Positions 42,879-51,710 of a stretch of DNA of 64,000 nucleotides are shown one piece after another; positions within the stretch are counted from its first letter, which is position 1; the number at the start of each line of letters is the position of its first letter. Position numbers and translations under genes: made by a program. This DNA is from Chloroflexi bacterium GWB2_49_20 (GTDB lineage Bacteria; Chloroflexota; Anaerolineae; Anaerolineales; Villigracilaceae): contig MGMF01000004.1 in the NCBI GenBank assembly GCA_001796335.1, positions 1 to 64,000 on the forward strand, given 5' to 3'. The notes under the pieces were generated by a model. The model worked only from the letters and a program-made list of their open reading frames with translations, was not told the DNA's origin and made no database searches.

Positions 42879-43916
42879 TCAGCTAATGGCGATCATGCGC
42901 TCGACTGCTTTAAGGGCACGCAAACGCACCGGCTCGGGCACTTCGATGACATACTGGTTCAACTGAAGCGACTTGAGCGTATCTTCCAAAGTGATCTGAT
43001 TCATATGCGGGCAACGCACACTGCACAGGCGCAGCATGGGCTTTTCAGGATTCGCCGCTATGATATTGTCGCCCATGGCACACTCAGTCAATAACAGGAA
43101 GTGTGGCGCATTGGATTGCTCAACATAGCGGATCATGGCGGTGGTGCTTCCTGAAAAATCGGAGGCAGCCACTACCTCAGGACTGCATTCCGGGTGGGAC
43201 AGGATGACAACATCCGGGAACTGCTCCCGTACCGAGCGGATATCTGCCACGGTGAATTTCTCGTGCACCTCGCAGCGCCCGCGCCAGCCCACCATCTGGT
43301 AGTCCAGGCTGGTATCGAATTCCAAACCTTTTGCTCCCAAGGTTGGAAAGATGATATGCTTGCCGGTCTCGCGTGCGATGTTGCCAGCCAGGTATTCATC
43401 TGGAAGGAAAATAATGGTGTCACTCTTGAGCGATTCGACCACTGCCACCGCATTCCCTGATGTGCAGCACACATCGCTCTCAGCTTTCACATCGGCATAC
43501 GTGTTGACATAGGTCACCACCGGCACGCCCGGGAAACGCTTGCGCAGGTTGCGTACATCTTCAGCCGTGATCGACTCTGCCAGTGAGCAGCCTGCCTTGG
43601 CAGCCGGCAGCAGTACCGTCTTGGTCGGGTTGAGAATCTTGGCAGTCTCGGCCATGAATTTCACGCCGCAAAAAACAATGATGTCCTTTTCGGTTTTGGC
43701 AGCCATGCGCGCCAGGTAAAGCGAATCGCCCACAAAATCCGGGATCGAATGGTAGAGAGCCGGTTCCATGTAATTGTGACCCAGGATGACCGCGTTCTTC
43801 TCAGCTTTCAACACGTTGATCTGCTCGGCAAGCCCGGCTTTGTAGCGCAATTCCACGTCCGGCACCACATTGCGAAGAAGGGCTTTCATTTTTAAGTACA
43901 TTTGATTTTCAGGCAT
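42879..43916 (-). CDS. nadA: Quinolinate synthase NadA
   Basis: 345 residues. The three cysteines that ligate the catalytic [4Fe-4S] cluster are in IVFCGVKFMAETAKIL, DVCCTSGNAV and CSVRCPHMN. AVILGHNYMEPALYH and HPECSPEVV are also diagnostic. It condenses iminoaspartate with dihydroxyacetone phosphate to quinolinate. It sits between nadC and nadB in the same operon. Confidence 0.95.
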   Translation of the reverse strand: MPENQMYLKMKALLRNVVPDVELRYKAGLAEQINVLKAEKNAVILGHNYMEPALYHSIPDFVGDSLYLARMAAKTEKDIIVFCGVKFMAETAKILNPTKTVLLPAAKAGCSLAESITAEDVRNLRKRFPGVPVVTYVNTYADVKAESDVCCTSGNAVAVVESLKSDTIIFLPDEYLAGNIARETGKHIIFPTLGAKGLEFDTSLDYQMVGWRGRCEVHEKFTVADIRSVREQFPDVVILSHPECSPEVVAASDFSGSTTAMIRYVEQSNAPHFLLLTECAMGDNIIAANPEKPMLRLCSVRCPHMNQITLEDTLKSLQLNQYVIEVPEPVRLRALKAVERMIAIS

Positions 43917-43942
43917 AATTCCTTCCGGTTAAACAGCCTGCC

Positions 43943-44839
43943 CTAAGCGGGGATATTTACATCCAGGCTGACATCGAATACTTTGGCAGAATGGGTCAAG
44001 GCACCGCTGGAGATGAAATCCACACCGGTTTCAGCGATCGAGCGCACGCTTTGCAGGGTCACATTTCCTGAGGCTTCCAGCCTGGTGCGCTTGTTTTCAG
44101 GCAGGACAGCATTCATTTTCACTGCCTGGCGCATCATCTCCAGGCTCATATTATCCAGTAGAATGCGATCCACATTCAGATCCAGAGCGGCCTTCACATC
44201 CTCAAGGGTACGCGTCTCCACCTCGATCTGCAGACCAGACCGGGTCGCACGTGCCCGTTGCACCGCCTCAGCCAGCGAACCGGCAAAATCGATGTGGTTG
44301 TCCTTTATCAGGATCATGTCGTACAACCCGATGCGGTGATTTTGACCGCCGCCGCGCAGCACCGCCAGCTTGTCCAGCAGGCGCAGCCCGGGTGCAGTTT
44401 TACGTGTATCCAGGATGACGGCCTTCGTGCCTGCCACAGCTTCCACAAACTGATCGGTCAGGGTGGCAATGCCAGACATTCTCCCCAGGAAATTGAGAGC
44501 TGTGCGTTCGGCGGTTAGAATGCCACGTGCCGGGCCAACCAGCCTGGCCAGCACCTCACGGTCGCGAACATGGGCACCCTCGGCTACCTGCGCCTGAAAA
44601 TCGATGCGCTCATCCACCAACAGGCAGGTCACCTCAAATATATCCAGCCCGGCCAGCACCCCGGCCTGCTTGGCCAGGAGTTGTGCCTCCAGCCGGGCTT
44701 TGGTCGGGATGATACTGTTCGAGGTGGCATCCCCGCTGCCAACATCCTCCCGCAAAGCGGTTTGGATGGCAGCCAGGATCTCAACAGGCTGCCAGTTGGC
44801 AAATTTTCGGGGAATGGGAAAAGCAGGATTGGATGTCAT
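43943..44839 (-). CDS. nadC: Nicotinate-nucleotide pyrophosphorylase NadC
   Basis: 298 residues from the ATG at 44839, which has GGAGAG in front; the frame continues upstream to 44953 without coding character. DTRKTAPGLRLLDKLAVLRG, GGGQNHRIGLYDMILIKDNH and EVETRTLEDVKAALDL are hallmark quinolinate phosphoribosyltransferase motifs. It converts quinolinate and PRPP to nicotinate mononucleotide. First gene of the de novo NAD operon. Confidence 0.95.
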   Translation of the reverse strand: MTSNPAFPIPRKFANWQPVEILAAIQTALREDVGSGDATSNSIIPTKARLEAQLLAKQAGVLAGLDIFEVTCLLVDERIDFQAQVAEGAHVRDREVLARLVGPARGILTAERTALNFLGRMSGIATLTDQFVEAVAGTKAVILDTRKTAPGLRLLDKLAVLRGGGQNHRIGLYDMILIKDNHIDFAGSLAEAVQRARATRSGLQIEVETRTLEDVKAALDLNVDRILLDNMSLEMMRQAVKMNAVLPENKRTRLEASGNVTLQSVRSIAETGVDFISSGALTHSAKVFDVSLDVNIPA

Positions 44840-44899
44840 TATGATCTCTCCACTCCGTTTATACCTCGAGTGGCATCTTCTCAATAAGTTGGGAAAGAT

Positions 44900-44959
44900 G
44901 GGGGTATGTGGGCGGTCGCGAAGCATACCCGAAGGGTGCGAAGCTACCCACATACCCCC
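44900..44959. repeat. Large inverted repeat upstream of nadC
   Basis: 13-bp perfect arms GGGGGTATGTGGG and CCCACATACCCCC enclose 34 bases that themselves contain ACCC-GAA-GGGT. It lies 61 bp upstream of the nadC start, in its 5' region. It could be a cruciform, an attenuator in the nadC leader, or a mobile repeat. No known NAD riboswitch pattern was recognised. Confidence 0.65.
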
Positions 44960-45400
44960 CGCCCCCCTGGTTTATTAGATGATACCTCGAATGGACTTAA
45001 AAGAAAAGTCCGACCCTGCTTGGACAGAAGTTCTCAGTATGGAGATATGACGCACTTCAATGACTGGATTTCCAGTAGTTCTGAGAGCAAAAATTGCATT
45101 GTACCTGGTGCAGAAAATGAGAATTGCGATACATGCAGGCAGAAAAAACAAAGACCCATAAAAGAGCGTTGTGCTTGTACATTCCTCTCCTGGCATGATC
45201 GTCGAAATACCTGTCAGGAGGCAAAGTAACAAAAATTATTTATTAAATCTTAAAACTGTTTGCGACTGGGTTAAAAATATCTTTAATCATTTGGGGTTGT
45301 GAGCCCCTAACAACGGCCAACAGTCAACCAAAAACCGACAACAGTCCCATTATTCATTGATCGTACTTTTACTACTAAATAAATCTTTTGCGCCTTTGTC
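44960..45400. other. Intergenic region upstream of nadC, no convincing gene
   Basis: About 440 bp. A minus-strand frame (44975-45232, from a TTG) has one hydrophobic stretch (LFYGSLFFLPACIAILIF) but no ribosome site and no recognisable family, so it is not called. The rest is AT-rich with no strong structures. Confidence 0.4.
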
Positions 45401-45405
45401 GAAAG

Positions 45406-45470
45406 TCCCGGCCTCTTTTCCGGGAAAATCCCGCCCTCATTATGCGGGAAGACCCCGCTCTTTTATGGGG
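45406..45470. repeat. Second cluster of short hairpins, reverse orientation
   Basis: Three hairpins in a row: TCCCGG / CCGGGA (45406-45425, loop CCTCTTTT), TCCCGC / GCGGGA (45429-45449) and CCCC / GGGG (45453-45470). Read on the minus strand, the first is TCCCGGAAAAGAGGCCGGGA, the same family as the elements at 458-576. Loop length is similar throughout while stems change in a compensated way. Confidence 0.65.
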
Positions 45471-45537
45471 CGGTAAATGTCTTATTCTTTCAGAAATTTA
45501 GGCAATAGCCAGTCCAAACTGAGAGAGGTTCAAGTTA

Positions 45538-46476
45538 CTATTGGCAATAGAACTCATGTGATTCGCCGCTGGTCATTGTACCAGTATCGCTTGCACCTCC
45601 ACAGCCATAAGCTGTGTAGCTGTAAGTACCGGAGCAAACCGATAGACTGGTATCACCCTGGTTTATGTAAAAAACATAGGAGGCCGGTCCACTAAGATAT
45701 AGGGTGACCTGGCCGCCAGTAGTGTTCGAAATATCAAGTTGCGATGAAGACTCACAGGCTGGCGTGGAGGTGTAATACGGGATGGTTGGCAGGGGGCGCG
45801 GGGTGCTGGTGGGGGTTGGGGTCTCAGTAGGCGTCGCGGTAGGGATAAAGGCTGGGTTGAGATCCAGGATGAATACGTCGGTAAAGGGTGCCATGGAAGT
45901 CCAGCCGTCGGATACTTCCGCGTCAAAACTGTACCCTATCCTGACCTGGTGGTTTTGGCCGATCTGGAAACCACTCAACATGGCTCCAATAAATAAGCAG
46001 GGTATCTGGTTCGACGGATCGTCACCCCACCAAAAGCCAGGTTTTATGGTTGCATAATCCAGGTACGAAACGCCGTCTATCTCAAAAATAAATGAGATAT
46101 GTTGGGTGCTCAGGTCAAGGGCACTTTCATCCTTCGTGCACCAGCCAATATTCAAACGGACCTTGTCATCGTATGGGAATACAACCTGGGTTAAGACATT
46201 GTCCTCCAGGTCTGTTTGCAAGTAACTGGATACCAGGTTTGCCTCCGGACAATCGTCCTGGAAGACACAGCTTGTGATCGTGACTGGTGGGGGCGGGACA
46301 GGCGTGACTGTAGGAGTAGTGGTGCTGGTAGCTGTATTCGTAACCGTAGGTGTAAGTGTGTTTGTCGGGGTAGGTGTGGGGGTGGCAAATAACTGCTGAG
46401 TGGATGAACAAGACAGGATGCTGAGAAAGATGGGTACAATTCCAAGAAGTAACAATCGAAACGAATGTGCTTTCAC
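45538..46476 (-). CDS. Lipoprotein of unknown function with a Thr/Pro linker
   Basis: 312 residues from the GTG at 46476 (a TTG one codon upstream is also possible); GGAGGA precedes it. The signal peptide ends in a lipobox (ILSCSS). A linker of TPTPTNTLTPTV type runs to about residue 65. The body has paired cysteines (TSCVFQDDCPEANL) and a second TATPTETPTPTSTP linker. A C-terminal beta-rich module (DISNTTGGQVTLYLSGPASY) may be a small surface-binding domain. Surface location is inferred from the linkers. Confidence 0.65.
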   Translation of the reverse strand: MKAHSFRLLLLGIVPIFLSILSCSSTQQLFATPTPTPTNTLTPTVTNTATSTTTPTVTPVPPPPVTITSCVFQDDCPEANLVSSYLQTDLEDNVLTQVVFPYDDKVRLNIGWCTKDESALDLSTQHISFIFEIDGVSYLDYATIKPGFWWGDDPSNQIPCLFIGAMLSGFQIGQNHQVRIGYSFDAEVSDGWTSMAPFTDVFILDLNPAFIPTATPTETPTPTSTPRPLPTIPYYTSTPACESSSQLDISNTTGGQVTLYLSGPASYVFYINQGDTSLSVCSGTYSYTAYGCGGASDTGTMTSGESHEFYCQ

Positions 46477-46626
46477 CAAAATCCTCCATTGGGCAGTGTG
46501 TAATTAATGATCCTACTATACCAAGATTTTCTGCTTATGGAAACCCCGGTAACTGATCTTTTGGCATGGGTTCGCATTGATACCAGCCTCATGACATCCA
46601 TCACGTCACCTCATGACGAAAGGCGG

Positions 46627-46691
46627 TTGGAGCTCGGCCAGAGGCAAGGTATAATAGTTTCATCATTCAACTATTCGCTCGTGAAACTATT
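46627..46691 (+). promoter_or_regulatory. Promoter and inverted-repeat operator of the marR gene
   Basis: TTGGAG (46627-46632), 17-bp spacer, TATAAT (46650-46655). A 10-bp inverted repeat, AATAGTTTCA (46653-46662) and TGAAACTATT (46682-46691), overlaps the -10 and start region. Autoregulation by the MarR protein is the simplest reading. Confidence 0.6.
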
Positions 46692-46702
46692 GTGAGGCCG
46701 CC

Positions 46703-47143
46703 ATGCCTGAACCCATCTCCAGCCAGCAATTGATCGACAAATTCTGGGAAAGCGTCCCGCCCGTCTGGCGGCGGACGCGGGCACAGATCCGCCGCATCGC
46801 CTTCGAGAAATTCCAGATGAGCGAGGAGCAGTTTCAGGTATTGCGGCGCATCCGGCGCGGCAGCACCTCGGTCAGCGCCCTGGCGCAGGCCAGCCAGACC
46901 GGGCTTTCAGCGGTCAGCAAGGCTGTGGATGCCCTGGTGCGGCGTGGGTTGGTGACCCGCTCCCAGGACCCGGAAGACCGGCGCAAGGTGCCGCTGGCGC
47001 TGACGGAGGAGGGCCAGCACGTCATGCAGGCCATCTTCGGCGAGGCCGAGGCCTGGCTGGCGGAGCGCTTTTCGCCGCTCAGCCCGCAAGAAATGAAATC
47101 CATTATGAAAGGTCTGGAATCGCTGCGAAAGGCGTTTTCGTAA
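46703..47143 (+). CDS. MarR-family transcriptional regulator
   Basis: 146 residues. The winged-helix part includes FQMSEEQFQVLRRIRRGSTS, then VSALAQASQTGLSAVSKAVDAL as recognition helix and VRRGLVTRSQDPEDRRKVPLAL as the wing, with the family Asp-Arg-Arg. It binds palindromic operators as a dimer and usually responds to phenolics, drugs or oxidation; no sensing cysteine is present. It precedes an ABC exporter pair and probably represses it. Confidence 0.85.
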   Translation: MPEPISSQQLIDKFWESVPPVWRRTRAQIRRIAFEKFQMSEEQFQVLRRIRRGSTSVSALAQASQTGLSAVSKAVDALVRRGLVTRSQDPEDRRKVPLALTEEGQHVMQAIFGEAEAWLAERFSPLSPQEMKSIMKGLESLRKAFS

Positions 47144-47161
47144 GCTATGTCTTAAAAAACA

Positions 47162-47278
47162 TTAAGCACTAGACACGAAGAAGAACCATTAAAAACCTTT
47201 GTGACTTTGCGGTAAAGACCTTTTGGGAATTGTGGTATAGACACTGTTTTATCGTGTGAAAGGGGCTTTTTGCAGTAG
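47162..47278 (+). repeat. Dispersed repeat, copy 2
   Basis: Same plan as 15312-15420: CACGAAG, TTAAAA, CTTTGTG and the 35-bp core at 47234-47268, differing from copy 1 at two positions. The core ends 18 bp before the ATG of the ABC transporter gene, so the element forms its 5' leader or promoter region. Confidence 0.7.
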
Positions 47279-47286
47279 GCATTAAT

Positions 47287-49116
47287 ATGAAACATCTCAT
47301 TAAACTACGTGCATTCCTCAAGCCCTACCTGGGGCAGCTCACGCTTAACATGCTGCTCCTGCTGGGCACGACCGGCCTGGCGCTGATCGTGCCGGGCATC
47401 ATCCAGGGGGTGATCGACCAGGGTCTGAAAGCCGGGGCCACCCCCTTTCTGGTGCGCTCGGCGTTGATCTTGGTGGGGATCGGCATCGGCACAGCCCTGC
47501 TGAACCTGGTCCAGCGCTACCTGACCGAATGGATCGGGGCACATGTGGGCTACGACCTGCGCAACGCCATGTACGACCGCATCCAGTACCTGCCGTTCAG
47601 CTACCATGACCACACCACCACTGGCCAATTGATCAACCGCTGCATCGAAGATGTGCGCGCCGTGCAATCCTTTGCCGGGGACAGCCTGGTGCAGGTTGTG
47701 CAGTTGGGCGTGCTGGCCATCGGGGTGGTGACCGCCCTGGTCCTGCGCAACCCCTGGCTGGCGCTGATCGTTCTGCTGCCGTTGGTGCCGATGGTTATGA
47801 TGACATCTGACTTTGGACAGCGCGTCACCCGCCTGTTCTACGACATAGACAACACCCTGGGCGACCTCTCTGCCCGGCTGCAGGAGAACGTGTCGGGAGC
47901 ACAGGTGGTGCGCGCTTTTGCGCGTGAGCCGCATGAGATCGAACGCTTCGACCAGGTCAGCCGCCTGTATTTCAAGGCGCGCATCCGAGTCATCGGCGAA
48001 TGGGCCAAGGTCATGCCGACCACCAACCTGCTCATCACCCTGGGCACCATCCTGATCCTGCTGGCCGGTGGTCCGCTGGTACTGCAGGGCAAAATGACAA
48101 TAGGCGAACTGGTGGCATTCAACGCCTACCTGCTGATGCTTTCGATGCCGGTGCAGCAATTGGCCTGGCTGGTCAACTCGCTGGGAGAGTCAGAAGCCGG
48201 AGCGCAGCGGGTGCTGGAAATTTTGGACCACCAGCCTGAGATCCACTCCCCGGACGGGGCCGAAACGCTCGGGACCCTGAGCGGAGGCGTGGAATTTCGG
48301 AACGTTGCGCTGCGCTACCAGGATGAAAAGATGACCGCCCTGGCGGATATCAACCTGACCGTCGAGCCGAACCAGCTCATCGCCCTGATCGGCCAGACTG
48401 GCTCGGGCAAGACCTCGCTGGTCAACCTAATCCCGCGCTTCTACGACGTGAGTGAGGGCGCCGTGTTAGTGGACGGTGTGGATGTGCGCCAAGCCGAGCT
48501 GGTCTCCCTGCGGCGCCAGATCGGCATTGTGCTGCAGACATCGCTGTTATTCTCGGACAGTATCCGCGAGAACATCCGCTACGGGCGCCCGGAGGCTACG
48601 GATGAAGACATTATGGCCGCGGCCCGGGCCGCCCAGGCGCATGAATTCATTCTCAAGTTCACCGAAGGTTACGAAACTCTGATCGGCGAACGCGGCGTGA
48701 CCCTCTCGGGCGGGCAGAGGCAACGCATTGCCATCGCACGTGCCCTGCTGATGAACCCGCGTATCCTGATCCTGGACGACTCGACCTCCAGCGTGGATAC
48801 CCAGACCGAGAAGCTCATCCAGGAGGCGCTGGACAAGTTGATGGAAGGCCGCACCACCTTCGTGATCGCCCACCGGCTGGCCACCGTCCGCCGGGCGGAC
48901 CTGATCCTGGTTATGGACAACGGCCGGATCGTCCAGCGCGGCCGGCATGACGAATTGCTGGCGCAAGGCGGGTTGTACCGGGAGATCTTCGACCTGCAGT
49001 TAAGCCAGCAGAACCGGTTGAGTGGAGAGGCCGAAATGGAAGCTGAACTCATGCGAGGCAAACGGGAAGGCGAAGACATACCGGGCCGGAGCAGCTCGGA
49101 CCGGTCAATATCCTGA
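47287..49116 (+). CDS. ABC exporter half-transporter, degenerate Walker B (TM287-like)
   Basis: 609 residues. An N-terminal six-TM type IV exporter domain is followed by an ATPase with Walker A GQTGSGKTS, Q-loop VLQTSLLFSDSI, signature LSGGQRQRIAIARALL and Walker B ILILDDSTSSVD. The catalytic Glu is replaced by Asp, as in the non-catalytic site of heterodimeric exporters such as TM287/288 and LmrCD. It pairs with the next gene, which has the complementary defects. The substrate is probably a drug or lipid. Confidence 0.88.
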   Translation: MKHLIKLRAFLKPYLGQLTLNMLLLLGTTGLALIVPGIIQGVIDQGLKAGATPFLVRSALILVGIGIGTALLNLVQRYLTEWIGAHVGYDLRNAMYDRIQYLPFSYHDHTTTGQLINRCIEDVRAVQSFAGDSLVQVVQLGVLAIGVVTALVLRNPWLALIVLLPLVPMVMMTSDFGQRVTRLFYDIDNTLGDLSARLQENVSGAQVVRAFAREPHEIERFDQVSRLYFKARIRVIGEWAKVMPTTNLLITLGTILILLAGGPLVLQGKMTIGELVAFNAYLLMLSMPVQQLAWLVNSLGESEAGAQRVLEILDHQPEIHSPDGAETLGTLSGGVEFRNVALRYQDEKMTALADINLTVEPNQLIALIGQTGSGKTSLVNLIPRFYDVSEGAVLVDGVDVRQAELVSLRRQIGIVLQTSLLFSDSIRENIRYGRPEATDEDIMAAARAAQAHEFILKFTEGYETLIGERGVTLSGGQRQRIAIARALLMNPRILILDDSTSSVDTQTEKLIQEALDKLMEGRTTFVIAHRLATVRRADLILVMDNGRIVQRGRHDELLAQGGLYREIFDLQLSQQNRLSGEAEMEAELMRGKREGEDIPGRSSSDRSIS

Positions 49117-49132
49117 TGCAAGCGAAACAACT

Positions 49133-50929
49133 ATGACAATCACCATTACCCCACCTCCCTACGTTCTCCAGTCCGAAGAACAGTACAACAAAGGCGTCGA
49201 TCCGCAGAATGCCAAACGGCTGGTCGCCTACATGCGTCCTTACACGGGGCGTGTGATCCTGTCCGCGCTGCTGATGCTGATCGCCTCGGCTGCTTCCGTG
49301 GCGGGACCCTACTTTGTCAAGATCGCCATCGACAGCGGTCTCAACGCCGGGGACGCGGCTGCCTTGCGCAATACCATCCTGGCTTACCTGGCCGTTTCTG
49401 TGGTGCAGTGGGTCGGCACCTACTACCGGGTCAACATCATGGCCTGGGTTGGCCAGTCGATCATCTATGACCTGCGCATGAAACTATTCAGCCACCTGCA
49501 GGAGCTTTCGCTGGGATTCTACAGCCGTTACTCGGTCGGGAGGGTCATCACCCGCACCATCAACGACGTGGAGACCCTGCGCGACTTCCTGACCTGGGCG
49601 GTGCTGGCCATCGCCCGGGATGTCTTCACCCTGGCTCTGATCATCTTCGTGATGCTGGACATGAACGTGCGCCTGGCGCTGCTGACCTTCAGTGTTTTAC
49701 CGGTCATGGTGCTCATCACCATCCTTTTCCGGCGGGCCTCGCGGGCTGCTTACCGCAAAGTGCGGGCGGCCATTTCGTGGGTGAACTCGGTGCTGGCTGA
49801 GAACGTGAACGGAGTGCGGGTGGTACAGGCATTTTCACGACAGAAGCTTAATTACGAACATTTTCGGGATTATGTCAATCGTTACCACCTTGAACGGGCC
49901 ATTGTCACGGCGCGCATCTCGTCCGTGTTCAGCCCGAGCGTGGATCTGCTGGGGGCTATTGCCACCGGACTGGTGGTCTGGCTGGGCGGGGCGGCTGTTT
50001 TAGGCGAGACCATCACCGCCGGGGTGCTGGTGGCTTTCATCCTGTACATTGACCGCTTCTTTGACCCGATCCGTGACCTGAGCCGCCGCTACGACTCGCT
50101 TCAATCCACTATGATCGGCTGGGAACGCATCATGGGGCTGATGGATACACCGATCGAGGTGCAGGATGCCCCGCTTGCCGAAGAGCTGCCGGTCGTGCAG
50201 GGTCAGGTAAGCTTCGAGCAAGTCTCGTTCCATTACTCGGATGACCCGGCGCCCATCCTGACCGGGATCGACCTGCACATCCGCCCGGGCGAGACCGTGG
50301 CCCTGGTCGGCGAGACCGGGGCTGGCAAGACCACCCTGGTCAAGCTGCTGTCGCGCTTCCACGACCCGAGCGAGGGCCGCATCCTGGTGGATGGGCATGA
50401 CCTGCGTTCGGTGACCCAGGCCTCCCTGCGGCGGCAGATGGGCGTGGTATTACAGGACCCGTTCCTGTTCAACGGGACGGTGGCGGAGAATATCCGCTTC
50501 GGGCGGCTGGCGGCGACGGCTGCCGAGGTCGAGGCGGCTGCCCGGGCCGTTGGGGCGCACGACTTTATTGTCAACTTGCGCAATGGCTACCAGACTTCGG
50601 TCGAGGAGGGAGGCGTGATGCTTTCGGTGGGGCAGCGGCAACTGCTCTCGTTTGCGCGTGCCCTGCTGGCGGACCCGCGCATCCTCATCCTGGACGAGGC
50701 TACTTCGTCAGTGGATACACAAACCGAGCAGGTCATACAAACAGCCCTGCGGCGGCTGCTGAAGGGGCGCACCTCCTTTGTCATCGCCCACCGGTTGTCC
50801 ACCATCACCAATGCCGACCGGATCGTGGTCATCCAGGATGGCATCATCGTGGAGCAGGGTACGCATATGGAGTTGTTGGCAAGCCAGGGGATGTATTATG
50901 ACCTGTACCGGACGGGTTTCCAGGAATAG
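49133..50929 (+). CDS. ABC exporter half-transporter, catalytic partner (TM288-like)
   Basis: 598 residues from the ATG at 49133; the open frame starts earlier inside the previous gene. Six-TM domain, then Walker A GETGAGKTT, Q-loop VLQDPFLFNGTV, a degenerate signature LSVGQRQLLSFARALL (Gly replaced by Val), and intact Walker B ILILDEATSSVD with the catalytic Glu. Together with the upstream protein, one consensus and one degenerate ATP site are formed. The gap between the genes is 16 bp. Confidence 0.88.
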   Translation: MTITITPPPYVLQSEEQYNKGVDPQNAKRLVAYMRPYTGRVILSALLMLIASAASVAGPYFVKIAIDSGLNAGDAAALRNTILAYLAVSVVQWVGTYYRVNIMAWVGQSIIYDLRMKLFSHLQELSLGFYSRYSVGRVITRTINDVETLRDFLTWAVLAIARDVFTLALIIFVMLDMNVRLALLTFSVLPVMVLITILFRRASRAAYRKVRAAISWVNSVLAENVNGVRVVQAFSRQKLNYEHFRDYVNRYHLERAIVTARISSVFSPSVDLLGAIATGLVVWLGGAAVLGETITAGVLVAFILYIDRFFDPIRDLSRRYDSLQSTMIGWERIMGLMDTPIEVQDAPLAEELPVVQGQVSFEQVSFHYSDDPAPILTGIDLHIRPGETVALVGETGAGKTTLVKLLSRFHDPSEGRILVDGHDLRSVTQASLRRQMGVVLQDPFLFNGTVAENIRFGRLAATAAEVEAAARAVGAHDFIVNLRNGYQTSVEEGGVMLSVGQRQLLSFARALLADPRILILDEATSSVDTQTEQVIQTALRRLLKGRTSFVIAHRLSTITNADRIVVIQDGIIVEQGTHMELLASQGMYYDLYRTGFQE

Positions 50930-51075
50930 ATTGGAATGTTGGATTTCACTCTATCAACGAGACCCTAAAGATTTTTCCTGTAAACCTTCCTCATCTCTTG
51001 CCAGGAGGGTTAGCAAATCGGTTTGCATGCCATTCCGGCAAACCCATAGGGTATTATTTCGATTACAATAGGGTT

Positions 51076-51699
51076 ATGACCTCAGACCCCGACTTCAACA
51101 TCTACCAGCCCCAGCCGCTGCTGATCATCCTGTCTGGACCCTCGGGCGTGGGCAAGGATACTGTGCTGCAAAGGATGCAGGAGCGCAACCTGCCTTTCTA
51201 TTTTGTGGTCACAGCCACCACCCGCCCGATCCGGCTGAACGAAGTGCACGGCAAGGATTACTACTTCGTCAGCCATGACGAATTTGCCCGCATGATCGAG
51301 GCGGATGAACTGCTGGAGTATGCCATTGTCTACAACGACTACAAGGGTATTCCCAAACAGCAGGTACGCCAGGCGCTGGCATCCGGCCAGGATGTGGTCA
51401 TGCGCATCGACGTGCAGGGGGCAGCCACCATCCGAAAACTGGCTCCCGAGGCTTTGCTGGTCTTTTTGACCACTGAGAACGAAGATGAACTGGTCAACCG
51501 CCTGAGGGAACGCAAGACTGAAACCCCGGAAGGCCTCAAATTGCGCATCGCCACCGCCCGCCAGGAATTGAAACGCATCAATGAGTTTGATTACGTGGTC
51601 ATCAATTCGGATTATCAACTGGACGAGACGGTGGATACCCTGACAGCCATCATCCAGGCTGAACACCACCGTATTAATCCCCGCAAAGTAAAGTTATAA
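51076..51699 (+). CDS. gmk: Guanylate kinase
   Basis: 207 residues from the ATG at 51076. P-loop IILSGPSGVGKDTVL, GMP-binding VVTATTRPIRLNEVHGKDYYFVS and DVQGAATIRKLAPEALLVFL are diagnostic. The P-loop ends Lys-Asp-Thr instead of Lys-Ser/Thr-Thr. A TACAAT (51064-51069) 6 bases before the ATG suggests a leaderless transcript; no ribosome site is visible. It phosphorylates GMP to GDP. Confidence 0.93.
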   Translation: MTSDPDFNIYQPQPLLIILSGPSGVGKDTVLQRMQERNLPFYFVVTATTRPIRLNEVHGKDYYFVSHDEFARMIEADELLEYAIVYNDYKGIPKQQVRQALASGQDVVMRIDVQGAATIRKLAPEALLVFLTTENEDELVNRLRERKTETPEGLKLRIATARQELKRINEFDYVVINSDYQLDETVDTLTAIIQAEHHRINPRKVKL

Positions 51700-51710
51700 A
51701 AGGCAGACTT

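Noticed and set aside
44975-45232. Possible 85-residue minus-strand membrane protein upstream of nadC
   Set aside because: TTG start, no ribosome site, one weak hydrophobic stretch and no recognisable family.
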